Part shown: one piece after another, positions 33,244 through 45,700 of the stretch
Layout: every line of letters begins with the position of its first letter
Numbering within the stretch: the stretch's first letter is position 1
Assembly: GCA_963675935.2 (NCBI GenBank)
Contig: CAXXPV010000003.1
Coordinates: 1-64,000 of the forward strand
DNA: 64,000 bases
From: G963675935 sp963675935
GTDB taxonomy: Bacteria > Planctomycetota > Planctomycetia > Pirellulales > Thermoguttaceae
Direction: 5' to 3'
Program-made: the position numbers and the translations under genes
Notes under the pieces: generated by a model
What the model was told of the DNA's origin: nothing
Database searches by the model: none
Seen by the model: only the letters and a program-made list of their open reading frames with translations

Positions 33244-33352
33244 ATTGATTCGCCAATCCTAGCATGTCTCTTTTCGCGGTTTCGTCCGTTCGCGTCTTCG
33301 CAGTAAATAAGGCTACTGGAAAAATTAGCCGCAATAGGGAGGATTCGCCCTC

Positions 33353-33736
33353 ATGGCCCGATCTGCGTCCGCTCAGCCGACCGAAGTGGAAATGCAAATC
33401 CTGCGGATTCTTTGGGAGCTTGGCCCCAGTCCGGTGCGAGAAATTCACCGGCGGCTGGAAGCGGCCAAGGGGACCAACTACTCGACGACCGTCAAAATGC
33501 TGGCGGTCATGCTGCAAAAGGGCATGGTCCGGCGCGACGAGGACGCCCAGCCGCACGTCTATCGGCCCGCTCTCACCCGAGCGAAAACCGGCAAGCGGAT
33601 GCTCGACGACCTGATCGAAAAAGTCTACGACGGCTCGGCGATGAGCCTGGTATTGCAGGCATTATCCGCCGGAAAGGCCACGAAGGAGGAGTTGGACGAA
33701 GTTCGCCGAGTGCTCGACCAAATGGAGGGAAAATAG
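33353..33736 (+). CDS. blaI: BlaI/MecI/CopY-family repressor
   Basis: A 127-residue repressor. The winged helix is EVEMQILRILWELGPSPVRE with RLEAAKGTNYSTTVKMLAVM and LQKGMVRRDEDAQPHVYRPA. The C-terminal dimer helices run SLVLQALSAGKATKEELDEV. In the studied systems the BlaR1 or MecR1 protease triggers cleavage of this protein in its C-terminal part, lifting repression. GGGAGG about ten bases upstream supports the ATG. The stop is 2 bp before the BlaR1-like start, so the two are co-expressed, and palindromes upstream are the likely binding sites. Confidence 0.95.
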   Translation: MARSASAQPTEVEMQILRILWELGPSPVREIHRRLEAAKGTNYSTTVKMLAVMLQKGMVRRDEDAQPHVYRPALTRAKTGKRMLDDLIEKVYDGSAMSLVLQALSAGKATKEELDEVRRVLDQMEGK

Positions 33737-33738
33737 CC

Positions 33739-36700
33739 ATGTTGGAATTCCTGACGCAATCGACCTGGACGGACCGAATCGGTTGGACGCTGGTCCATTC
33801 GCTGTGGCAATTCGTTTTGGCGGCGTTTTTGGCATTCGCGCTGCAATGGATGTTGCGGCGGCGCTCGGCGGCCGCTCGATACCGGGCGTTGCTGATCGGC
33901 ATGGCCCTGCTGGTCGCCGCGCCGACGGCCACCTGGTTTTCGCTGCCGTCGGCCGACGTGCCAGTGGCGGAAGTCGAGTTCAGCCCGGTCGAAAAAACCG
34001 AAAACGTTTCGCCGCCGCAACTTGTTTTTCCATCGCAACCACGGGACGACGCGCCGGCGATGGCGGTTCGGCCCATGGAATCGCCCGAGGAAATTGTCGC
34101 GGCGAAACCGCCTGCGGAGGCTCAGGTTTTGCAGCCCGCGGCGATCGATGTAGCCTCGATATGGACGGCGGCAAAGCGGTGCGTTCAGCCGTGGTTGGCC
34201 GAGATTGTGTTGGTTTGGCTTGCGGGCGTTTTGGCGGCGGCGTTCCGCCCGCTGTTCGGTTGGCGCATGGTGCGACGGCTGCGGACGGTGGGCGTTTTGC
34301 CCGTCGGCGGCGCGGTGCAGGACGCGCTCGAACGGACGGCCAAGCGGCTGAAACTTGGCCGGGCGGTTGAAGTGTTGCAATCGGCGCTGGTCAAAACGCC
34401 CATGGTCGTGGGCTATTTTCGCCCGGCGATTTTGCTGCCTTTGTGCGTGGTGACGGGCCTGCCGGCGGCGCAGCTCGAACTGATTTTGGCCCATGAACTG
34501 GCCCACATACGCCGCCACGACTATCTGGTGAATCTGCTTCAGACGTTGGTCGAGACGCTCTTTTTCTACCATCCGGCGGTGTGGTGGCTTTCGCGTCAGA
34601 TTCGCAACGAGCGCGAGAACTGTTGCGACGACGTGGCGATGGCCGCGGTGGGCAACCGCGCCGACTACGGCCGCGCTTTGTTGGCCATTGAAGAGCTTCG
34701 GGCCGCGTCGCCCACGCTGTCGCTGGCCGCGCGAGGCGGATCGTTTTTGGCCCGGATTCGGCGAATCGCCGGTTGCGAGCCGGCGCCGCGTGTTGTCGGA
34801 AGCGGCAGCGTGTTGAGCGTCGTTTTGGTTTCGTTCACGGTATTTGCCGCCATGACGTGGGGGGCGGGCGAGCCGCGCGGCCAGTCCGAGCCGATCGACA
34901 TTTCCAAAGACCTCCTGCCCGAGGATGCCGTCCTTCGGTTGGGCACCGTCCGTCTGCGGCATCGTAGTTTTCCGACTTGCGTCGTGTTTTCGCCGGACGG
35001 CCGAACAATCGCCTCGGCCGGCTCGAATCAGGACATGGCCGTCAACCTCTGGGATGCCGCTACCGGCCGGTTGATTCGGCGGCTGACCGACCCGGAACTG
35101 AAACACGGCTGGACCGAGGCAATCGCCTTTTCGCCGGACGGAACGCGACTGGCCTCGAGCCGCGCCGACGGTGTTGCGCTGGTAACCGACGTGCAATCGG
35201 GCCGCATTCTTTGCAAAACGAAAAAGGTGAAACAGATGCAGTCCATCGCCTTCGCGCCGGACGGCAGCCGATTCGCTAGCGGAGGAAGCGACGGCATCGT
35301 TCATCTTTGGAACGCGGCCGACGGGACCGAACTCAAGGTTATCGACACCGCCTTGCGATTGCCGAAAGACAGCGACTATCCCGGCGGCTGGGGGATTCCG
35401 GTCATGGCCTTTTCGCCCGATGGAAAATGGCTTGCCATTGCGACGGGCGGGCCGCACGGTGCCGAGACTCCGATTCCTCCGAAAAAAACCGCCGCTAATA
35501 GAAACGTCGCGCCAACGCCGTCCTTGGGTGACGCGGCGATCCAAATTTGGAACATCGCATCGGGCAAACTCGTTACAACAATTGACCATGCCTGCGGCGA
35601 AGCGGTTGGGTCGATTGTCTTCACCCGCGACGGCAAATACCTGGTTTCCGGCGGGAACGGCCGCATTGCGCAGTCGGAGTTCGGGAAACCCTTTCATGCC
35701 AAGACCGTGCAAATCCCGGAAATTCGCGTGTGGAACCCGACGACCGGCAAAAAGGTCCGCGAGTTGACCATGCCGGAGCCGGAGGCGGGGTTTGGCCGCA
35801 TGGCCCTTTCCGACGACAACAAGCTGCTCGCCTCGGGCGCAGACGAGGCAATTCGACTCTGGGACTTTTCTTCCGGCAAGACCATCGGCACGATTCCCAT
35901 TGCCGGTTGGTGGGGTTCGCAGGGACTAGCCCTCTCGCCGGACGGAAAAACCGTGGCGACAGGCAGAAAAAACAGCCTCGTCCTCTGGGACACGGCAACC
36001 CACAAGCCGATCCTTCAGGATTTCGACGCCCACACGGGTTCGGTTGGGCATGTCGCCTATTCGCCCGACGGCGCGACGATCTACACGGGCGCTCAGGACG
36101 GTCGCGCGATGGCGTGGGACGCTCAATCGGGTAAGCGTCTTTACCAACGCGCGATGGGCCGCAGTCCCACGATTTCGGCAATGGCACTTTCGCCCGACGG
36201 CCGGCTGCTAGCCGCGGGCGGATATGTGGATTGGCATCATCTCGGGTCGCAAAGCGTCGTTCGCCTCTGGCACGCGAAGACGGGCGAGGCGGTTCGAGAT
36301 TTCGTCGCTTCGGAAAAACATTATGGGCGAGTACATCGCATCGCCTTCTCCCCGGACGGAAAACTGCTGGCCATAGCGGCCGAGATGGGCCGCTCGAATT
36401 CGGCCGACATCGACATTTGGGAAATCGAGAGTGGAAAGAAGGTCTGTGAGATTCGGCTCGCACACGAGAACCTGGGCGTCTGCGGCATGGAGTTCTCAAC
36501 AGATTCCAGCACTTTGTTCGACGTGCAATCGGCGGAGCTTCGGGCTTGGGATGTCAAAACCGGCAAGCTGCGGCAAACCATCGTTCCTCACACGGAGTAT
36601 CAGTTGGTTGAAGATGGCGTCACACGCCGAGCGCGTTTCGCCCACGCCGTATTTTCGCCCGATCGAAAATGGCTGATCACCAGCCAGGGGGCGTCGATGG

Positions 36701-39700
36701 TGGTTTGGGACGTGGCGACCGGTCGGTCCGTTTCCACGGTTAAGCTGCCGGGAACCGACAAGGGCCGATACCTCGGCATCTCGCGCGACGGTCGATGGTT
36801 GGCTGCCGCCGAGACTTTGTACTGCTTGGATTTAGGCGATGGCGCCGTGGCGATTTGCAATCTCGATCCCGTCGCCGGCTCGATCCGGCTGGTGGAATGC
36901 GATTCGGCCAAGGCGGCCCGCGCGCTTGAATCGTGTGACGGCCGAGCACTGGCCTTTGCCTTTTCGCCCGACAACAAGCGATTGGCAACCGGCATGGACG
37001 GCGGCACGGCGCTGGTGTGGGACGTGAAGGCGGTAATAGAAAAGCCGGAGCAGACTTCGGCGGCAGCCTCGCCGGATGCGACGAAAACCGTGGCCGTCGG
37101 CGGCGTGGTTGTCGGCCAAGATGGGCGGCCGGCGGCCGGCGTTTCCGTCCAAGCACTGGTTCAAGGCCAGCGGCGAGCGACCGTCGAAAGCGACGCCCAG
37201 GGGCGATTTCAGCTTCGCGTCGATCGCGACCGCGTGCGTGGACTTGGCATCCTCGCTCGCAACAAAGACGGAACGCAGCAGGCATTTTTTAAGTTCGACT
37301 GGTATCTTGAGCCGGGCAAACCCCTGCCGCAGGTCCGCCTGACGATGAGCCAGGCTCGATCGATCGACGTGCAGGTTCTCGATGGCAAGGGCAAGCCCGT
37401 GGCGGATGCCGTGGTCGGAACGGTCGTGGAATACATGGGTCTCGATGCGGGGCGATCTGACGCGGAAGGCAAGTACACGCTTCGCATTCCAGCCGATGCA
37501 GCGTTGAAGAATATCTACGCCTTGAAGTCTGGCCTGGGAATGGATTATCTGTCGATGCCCCCGGCGGAGCGAGCCACCACCGGCGACGTGCCGCAGCCGC
37601 TCGACCTGAGCCGTACGCAGATTCTAAAACTCGACGGGGCGAGAACCGTCAAGATCAAGTTGATCGATCCGGAAGGCCGGCCGATCGAGGGCGTTTGTGT
37701 CGCGCCCTGGTATTTCCAAAAGCCGGAATGGGGGTATCTCGACAAGCTGAATATCGGCAGTGTCGAGGACTTCCAGAAGAAAACCGACGCCGCCGGCGTG
37801 GCGACATTCGACTGGATCCCCTCGTGGCACAGGGAACAAATCATTTTCTGGCCTTCTGCTCCCGATCAATGGACCGGCGACCGAATTACTTGGGAGCCTA
37901 CGCACAATTCCGCCGTGAAGACGGCGTTGCTGCAACGCACCGTGCCGGTTCGAGGTCAAGTGCGTCATGCCGATGGGCGCGCGGCCGTCGGCATTCTGAT
38001 CCAAGCCGCCGGAAGCGGGCAAGCGTCTGACGGTTTTCGAGGCCAAACTTGGACGGACGACAACGGGCGGTTCGAGATTCGCGTCAATCCCGAGCTTGTT
38101 TATCTCTTCACCGTCGACGACAGTCGATGGACAGCCGCGCCGCGGGATGGGATTGCCGTCCGGCCGAATACGCCCGTCGATGGCATCGACTTTCAACTCC
38201 AAAAAACGTCCACGCGGCTGCACGGACAATTGACCGTGGGACCGGAGAAGAAGCCCTGGCCCGGACAGACCGTTATGCTGACTCAGCGAGGTTCCGGTTC
38301 CAGCCAGGAATCATGGAATTCTCGCATTAGCCGACGCGCGATAACCGACGCGGAAGGGAAGTACGCTTTCGCCGTCTGCCCCGGAACGTACACGATTGCA
38401 GCCGCCGAAACGGACGAACAAAGGATCACGGTGACGGATCAAAGAGAATTGGTCGCCAATTTCCAAGAGCCACGGCGGCAGCGGGGCATGATTACCGTTC
38501 GCGTTGTCGATCAGAGCAATCCGCCGCGACCGGTCCCACGCGCCCGAGTCGTCGGCGAATCGGTTTCCAGCATGAGTCATGCCAGGCTTGAGGCGACCAC
38601 GAACGGCGAAGGTTGGTTCCGCGTCGAGCGTTGGCTCGACAACATGATAATCTACGCCAGCAGCAAGGACAAAAAGCTGGCCGGCACGATGACCATCACG
38701 GCAAACGACGCCGAGATTACCGTTCCGCTCCAGCCCGTCGGCGCGGCCAAGGGGCGGCTGATCGACGCGGCCACGGGGCGGACGATGGCGGATCGGGAAA
38801 TGCGATGTTGGGTCTCCTATCATTACGAGAAGCCCGCAAACATGGGTAGTTCATATCTGGCCGCAAGCGCACGAACCGACGCGGAAGGCCGCTTCGAGAT
38901 TCCCGGACTGACGCCGGGATTGGAGTATGAATTCAGCGCGGCCGATCCGACGGAAAAACATCGTTACGATACGATCGGCAAGATGACCGTGAAGAGCGGG
39001 CAAACGTTGGACCTCGGCGACGTCAAGTTCCGCAGCGTCATGACGCCGGGCGAGTTGTTGGACGTCGCCTTGAAAAATCGGGAGCCTCTCGACAAACGCC
39101 TGACGGAGATGGCGCATGAAGGGCAAAAGGGTCCGCGGCGGGTTCTGATCCTGTTTTGGACCGATAAGTCCCGGCAGCATCTTCTTGACATAACCCACAA
39201 CGACTTCAAACGCTTTGCCGACTACCTTGTGATCTCAAGCATGGTCGAGCAGAAAGAGATGGCCGACGCCAAGACGGCCCATGCGAAGAAATGGGGATTG
39301 GAGCGGTTTGACGCATCGTGGCCTTTGTTCTGCATTCTGGACATTGATGGCCGGCCGTTCGTTGTGAAAGACACCCAGGAGTTTGCGAAGGAAGGCAAAG
39401 TTGACGATTCTCTCGTCGATGCGTTTCTTAAGAAACACGCTCTGAAAGGACGCGACGCCGGAAAGGCGGTCGACGACATCGACGTCCGATATGCCGTCGC
39501 GGCGGCCAAGGTGGCCAAGGCCGATTTCGACGTAGCCGTGGAGGCCAACAAGAAAGTTGCGGGCACCGTGCCAAAGGCCGAGATGCGGCGGCTAAAGTTG
39601 GAGTGGCAAAAGAGTGAACTTGCCGTCGAAAAAGCCCAAAAGAACCAGGACGCTATTGCGGGGAAGGCGAAGACGACGTCGGCCGACGACATTGACGTCC

Positions 39701-42700
39701 GATACGCCGTCGCTGCGGCCCAGGTGGCCAAGGCCGACTACGACGAAGCTGTGGAGGCCAACAATAAAGTCGCAGGCACGGTGTCCAAGGCCGAGATGCG
39801 GCGGCTAAAGTTGGAGTGGATAAAGTGGGAACTCGCCGTTGAAAAGGCGAAGAAGGGCAAGGAGAAACCTGGCGAGCCATCTGCCGACAAAACCGACAAG
39901 AGAAGCGATTCATCCACGAAGTTGGAACCGCCGGTCGATGTTTCCGACCGCATGGTGAACGATGCCACAAGTCAGCCCGACCGGCAAGCTTATTCCAACC
40001 GCATGCAACCAAACGACGCGGAACGTCGTCGCGACGACGTTCGTGCCGAGGCCGAGGAGGCGCTCAAAAAAGGCGACCTGTCGCGGGTCGAACATGTGGG
40101 CCGCGAGTTGATCGCGCTGCCCAGTCCGCCGCTTCGCGATTGCCGCTTGGCGATCCGCTGTTTGGAGTCGGGCAAAGACCTTAAATCGCGGGCCAAGGCT
40201 TACGAGGTCGCGGCCGGCGTGATGCAAACGATCATCGTCGCGCAGCCGTCGAGCTTTACGCGGCCCACGACGCAAACGCCGGCCTTCAGTAAAGGCGACG
40301 GCCCCACGGTCGAAGTGCAGACCCATCTGGACGGCGATTGGCACAAGTGCAAAGGAACGGCAGCGGACTGGATTCAATGGATCGAGCACAAGCAGCATGA
40401 CCTGACATGGGAACGTCTGGCGACGCTTGGCAGTCTGGCGAAACTGTATCGAGGATCGTTGAACGAGCCGCGGAAGGCCGCGACGGCGCTGCGGCAGGGT
40501 CTTGTGAACTCGCCGTTCTTCACGATGCCGCTCGATAAGCTTCTGGCCGATCAATGGCCACTGAAGAAGCAAGACATCCACGAAAACGCGGAACGAGCCG
40601 TTTATGTTCAGCCTGCCCGCGATCTGGCGGCCATGTTGGCGGAACTGGGCGAAACCGACGCCGCGATCGACGTGCTAAGCCGCGTGGTATTGGCCGATTA
40701 CCACGTGGACGGAAAACCCAGGCGTGACATCGAGAAGCTGTGGCGGCTGCTTCAAGAGCGATACAGAAAATCGCCGGGCTTGGCGCCGCCGCTTTTGGCC
40801 GCCATTGAATTGCTTAGTCCTGAACGTCCGACCGTCGAGTTCAACTTCGACAAACTCATTGGTCGAGAGAATTGGCACAAGACCGCTCAGATCAACATCG
40901 CCGCGCGGCCCGGTTACGAGTTCGACACGCTCGAACTGACCGCCGACATGGAAGGCCAGGGCGGCTACATTCAAGTCAACGCGGAATATCTGCCGGGATC
41001 GTCGATGGACTCTCTCGGCAGCGTCAAATGGCATCAGGATCGACGCAAAGGCCGCGAAGTGCGGACGGCGTCGTTCAAGGTTCCAGCAGGGGTGGGCGTG
41101 ATCTATTTCGGCACGGCCCGGCTTGTCGGCGATGTCCCGGACGGCGTCGTGGTGCATCGTCTCGCGGTTCGAGGAACGTTCCGCAAGGCGACTGATAAAT
41201 CCGCTGAAAAAACCGCGAAGCCGGAACCGGCGTTGGACGTTTCCGGCAGCGTGGTGGACGACGCGACGGGCAAGCCCGTCGGGCATTTCGTCGTCCAGGG
41301 CGGACAAGTCGATAAAAACGATCCGACAAAAATCACTTGGGGTTACGGGGAAGGTGGAACGATTTCGCCGAATCCGCAAGGACGATTCTTCGGCCTGCGG
41401 ATCGACTGGCAGGCCGGCCAGCGGGCGCGCATCGTGGCGGTTGGCTATTTGCCGCAACCGATTCTTGACGAAGCCTCCGTAGCGATAGCACGGGTGATCG
41501 GCGAGTCTCGGATCGATAATCGCGTGGTGCGGCTCACGCGCGGCGCGGCGCTGCGGGGTCGCGTCGTGGACCACGACGGCAAGCCCGTCGAGGGCGCGAA
41601 GGTATTCTTCCACGCGCCCACGTCGAGTACACTCGTGCCGATATCGCCCATGCCGACCGACGCCAACGGTCGCTTCCGTGTTACAGGCAGCGGCGAAACG
41701 ACGGAGCGACTCGTCGTGCTTGCGCCGCGATTGAGCGTCTGGGTTGTGTCGGTGCCGCAAGAGAAAATGAACGAAGAGCTGACCGTTCGGCTGCCACGCC
41801 CGGCGACGCTCAAGGTCGTGGTGGACATCCCCGGTGCGGTGCAGGAAGGCGAAAAGCAATTAGTCGATAGCCCCATCCCTCGCATCGCACCGGCCGGCAA
41901 GGACGTTCGGCTGCGTTTGGAATGGAAAGGGGCGGGCGAATTCGTTCAAACGCGAGCGGTCGCCAATCCGGGCGAGATCGTCTTCGACAACCTGACGCCG
42001 GGGCAATATGACTTTTCGCGGACGAAGACGTTCATCGTCGGCGATGGCGCCCCAACCGCAATGTGCGACCGGCAGTTGGACTTGCGTCTTGCGCCTGGCG
42101 AAACGAAGGAGATTAGGCTGGTTCGCCGGCGGGGCCAGCGAGTGGCCGGCGAGATCCGCGGCCTGCCCGACGGCATTGAGGGGGCGTTCCTTGAGGTGCA
42201 TCCGATTGAATATACTGGCGATCCGGAGCGCCGCGACGAGTGGAAGCTGCCGACCTTCGACGCGCTGGCTTGCCCGCGCAATGGGAAGTTCGAGACCTCG
42301 CTCTTGGAACCGGGCCGCTACGCGATCACGGCCGATGCCCATCGGAGGGAGACGCCTGAAGAACACGACGGATCTCACTGGCGGCTTCCGGCGTTTGTGG
42401 GACGGGCCGAGGTAACGGTGAGCGACGCCGGGCCGCCGCCGCATGTAACGATTGAGCTTCGCCCACGCGGCGATTCATCCGGCGCATCAACAACGGCCGC
42501 ACCGTTTCGGGCGTCGGGCAACCTGACGGCTCGTCCGCCGGCGGGGCTGCGGCGCACGACGCTCGACCTGCGCATTTCGGCAATAAAGAACGCCATCACT
42601 CCCGTGTCGGGGCGGCGCGACAACAAACAAAGCGACGTACTGGAGTTGCCCATCCGCATCGAGAACCGCTCCGCGGAAACGATCACGGCCAATGTGGCCC

Positions 42701-45700
42701 ACGAATGGCATGGCGGCGAGTGGCCGCCGACCGACTTGGGCGCGGCCGTCCGTTCGGCGGGCGACAAGCCGGGCAAATGGAAAACGTCGGAAGTCTATCT
42801 GTCCGGCGAACTTGGCAGCAAGGAAGCTACCACGGTTTGGAAGCCGGGCGAAAGCCGCGATTTCGTGCTGCGCATGAACTGGCCCGGCACCACCACACGA
42901 AGCCAGAGTGTACCGCTCATCAATGCCGGCGCGCCGGGCAAGTACACGGTTCGAGTCTCGCTGATTTTCCGGGCGGGCGAGTTGTATCAGTTGGGTCTCA
43001 AAACGCCGCAGTATATTGTCTCACCAGACATGGAGATCGAGGTTCGAGAGAAAGCTCCGAGCAAGACGGCCGGCGAATCACGGGCGACGACCAAAGAGCA
43101 AACCGATCCGCAAGTTGCTCCGCCGGCGCTGCTGACGGCGAGCGGGACGGTACACGATCCCAATGGCAAGCCGGTCGCCGGGGCGACGGTGCATCTGCGC
43201 GAGTGGTCAACCTATCGTGGCGGTTCCGACCCATACACCCGGAATCCCAACGACATTATTGCCACAACTCAAACCGACGCGCAAGGGGCGTTCCGATTTG
43301 AAAAAGTGCCGGCAAAGCCGCTCAGCGATCAATGGTTGAAGCAGGTTCCGTGGGACGTGGTCGTCGTGGCCAAGCCTTATGCCATTGCTTGGCGACACCT
43401 CGACGCCGCGCAAGAGTCGAAGCCTTTTACGTTCCATCTAACGCCCGAGGCAAGGATTTCAGGACAAGTAACCGATCAGCAGGGCCGGCCGGTTGCGAAC
43501 GCCGAAGTGCGAATCGGCGTCATCCAGCCGCTCGGCAGTGACGCGAGTTGCGGCGCTTATGCCGACCCGGACGTTCTGGATTTGCAGCGGTCGCGCTTGA
43601 TGGACGTTGCAAAGACCGACGCCGAGGGACGTGTGACGATTGGCGGGCTTCCGAGCGGTCTGCTCATGCGGCTGGGCATCTATCACGATGCGTTCCGCGG
43701 CGACACCACGTTCGTGGCGACGACCGACAAGCCGCAGCCGGATATGGAAATACCCGATTATGAAAACGGCATACCCAAGAAAGGGAAGACGATCAAAGTC
43801 GAATGCGGACGATTCGCCGTGGCGCTTGCGCCGCCGCTGCCGAAACTGATCGGCCGCGTGTTGGCCGCCGACACGAAAAAACCGCTCGCCGGAGCAAGGA
43901 TCACCGGTTGGGGAGTTCCGACCACCTTGACCGACCAGGATGGGCAATTTGTCCTTCGGGAAGCGCGACAGTCGCAGTGCCGCGCGATTGTCTACTCGCC
44001 CGAAGGCAGCGATTATTTGGGCAGGCTCGTGATTATCGACGTTCCGAGGGACAAGAAGGAAACGCATGTCGATATTGAATTGCCTCGCGGCGAAGTCGTA
44101 TCGGGCATCGTCGTCGATGACGCGGGCCAAGGCGTGGCCGGCGTCGCGGCGGGGTTCGACTCTGGGGTGGGAATGTCGATCAGCGAAAAAACCGCCGAAC
44201 GAGTTCTGCCCAGTTATCAAAAAACCGGCCGCGACGGGCGTTTCCGAATCGCCGTTCCAGCCGGCAAGGGGAAGGTTGTCATTTCGGGGCCCGTGCCGGG
44301 TTACGATGTGCCGCGCTGGGTGGAACGCGAGCCTGACGATGCTTTTTCGCGGGAAATCAACGTCGCGGCGGGGCAACCGTCGCCTGAAGCGAAGTTCACC
44401 GTGCAACGCATGGCAAGCGTCCCGGAAGAAAAACCTGCGGCACGACGCGATGATTGGCTCACCAAGGCGAGAAAGACCGTCCGCATAACCGTCGAGGGCC
44501 AAGTCGTCGATCCCGACGGCAAGCCGGCGGCAGGCGCTGAAGTGGGCTTGGATCAATGGTTCCGCGACAGCGAGGGAGAGTTCCAGCCGGTGAAAACCGA
44601 TCGGGACGGACATTTCTCCTTCCAGATGAAACCGCTCGGGTTTTCAGAAGAGTTCATCCTTGCGATTCACAAGGAACGGAAGTTGCGGGGACATTTCCGG
44701 CTCGAATCCAAACAACAAGAGCAACCGCTGAAGACGCCCGTGAAAATCCATCTCGTTCCCACCGGAATCGTCAAGGGAAGCGTGGTGGAAGGCGACAAGC
44801 CGGTCGCCGGCATTTCGATTCAATTCAGCGAACATGTGCCGACCCCTGGAAGTTCCAACGGATCGTTGACTTGCACGAATCGAGACTTCGCAAAGACCGA
44901 CGAGCTTGGACGGTTCGAGTTTCCCCTGGTCGAAGCCGGCAAAAAGTTTTCGATTCACTCCATCAACATGGGCAGCTATACCGACGCACAAGAAAGCGGG
45001 CAAGTGGAAGCGGGAAAGACTCTGGAAGTCAAGCCGTTTTCGCTGATGCGCACAGACAAATCGGTCGCCGGCGTCATCGTCGATCCCGAAGGTAATCCGG
45101 TCGCTGGAGTGTCGGTCAGCGCCGAGCTGCGATCGGGCAGGGGGATTTCAGGTGCATTCACCAAGCGGCCGACCGGCCGCGACGGGCGGTTTGTCATTCG
45201 CGGCGTGCCGAACGAGCCGCTGACGATCACGGCCTACATCCGGCCGCCGGACAATGCCAAAGACCCCAGGATTCACTTCCCCGCGCAGGCCGGGGCGGAG
45301 CCGGGTCAGACGGACGTGCGAATCGTGCTGGATCCGAAGCTGGTGCGAGGAAAACGGGTAGCGACAACAGCATCGACACGGCAAGACGAGATGATCGCCG
45401 CGATTGAAAAGCTGGGCGGCCACGTCAAGACCGATCCCAACGATCCGAGCCATCCGGTGTTCGCCGCCGAATTCTATCGGTCTCCCGACATGACTGCGGG
45501 ACTTGAAGCCCTCAAAACGTTTGCCCGCCTTCAAGTATTGGACCTTGGCGGGGATGTTACCGATGCCGGACTGAAGCATCTACAAAACCTGACGCAGCTA
45601 CAAGAAATCCGCATCCATCGCACGAACACCACGAATACGAACATCACCGACGCGGGACTCAAGCATCTTGAAGGACTGGTCTCGCTTCGCGAGTTGGACC

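Larger units (their letters stand above)
32898..33352. other. Intergenic region upstream of blaI
   Basis: About 455 bases without a gene. It holds the second 36-bp direct repeat, the promoter and triple operator (33060-33138), and a 30-bp palindrome (33169-33243) between the operator and blaI. The blaI leader would therefore be about 240 bases. Confidence 0.7.

Noticed and set aside
33625..35712. 695-residue minus-strand open frame
   Set aside because: Antisense shadow of the BlaR1/WD40 coding region, with no recognisable motifs.
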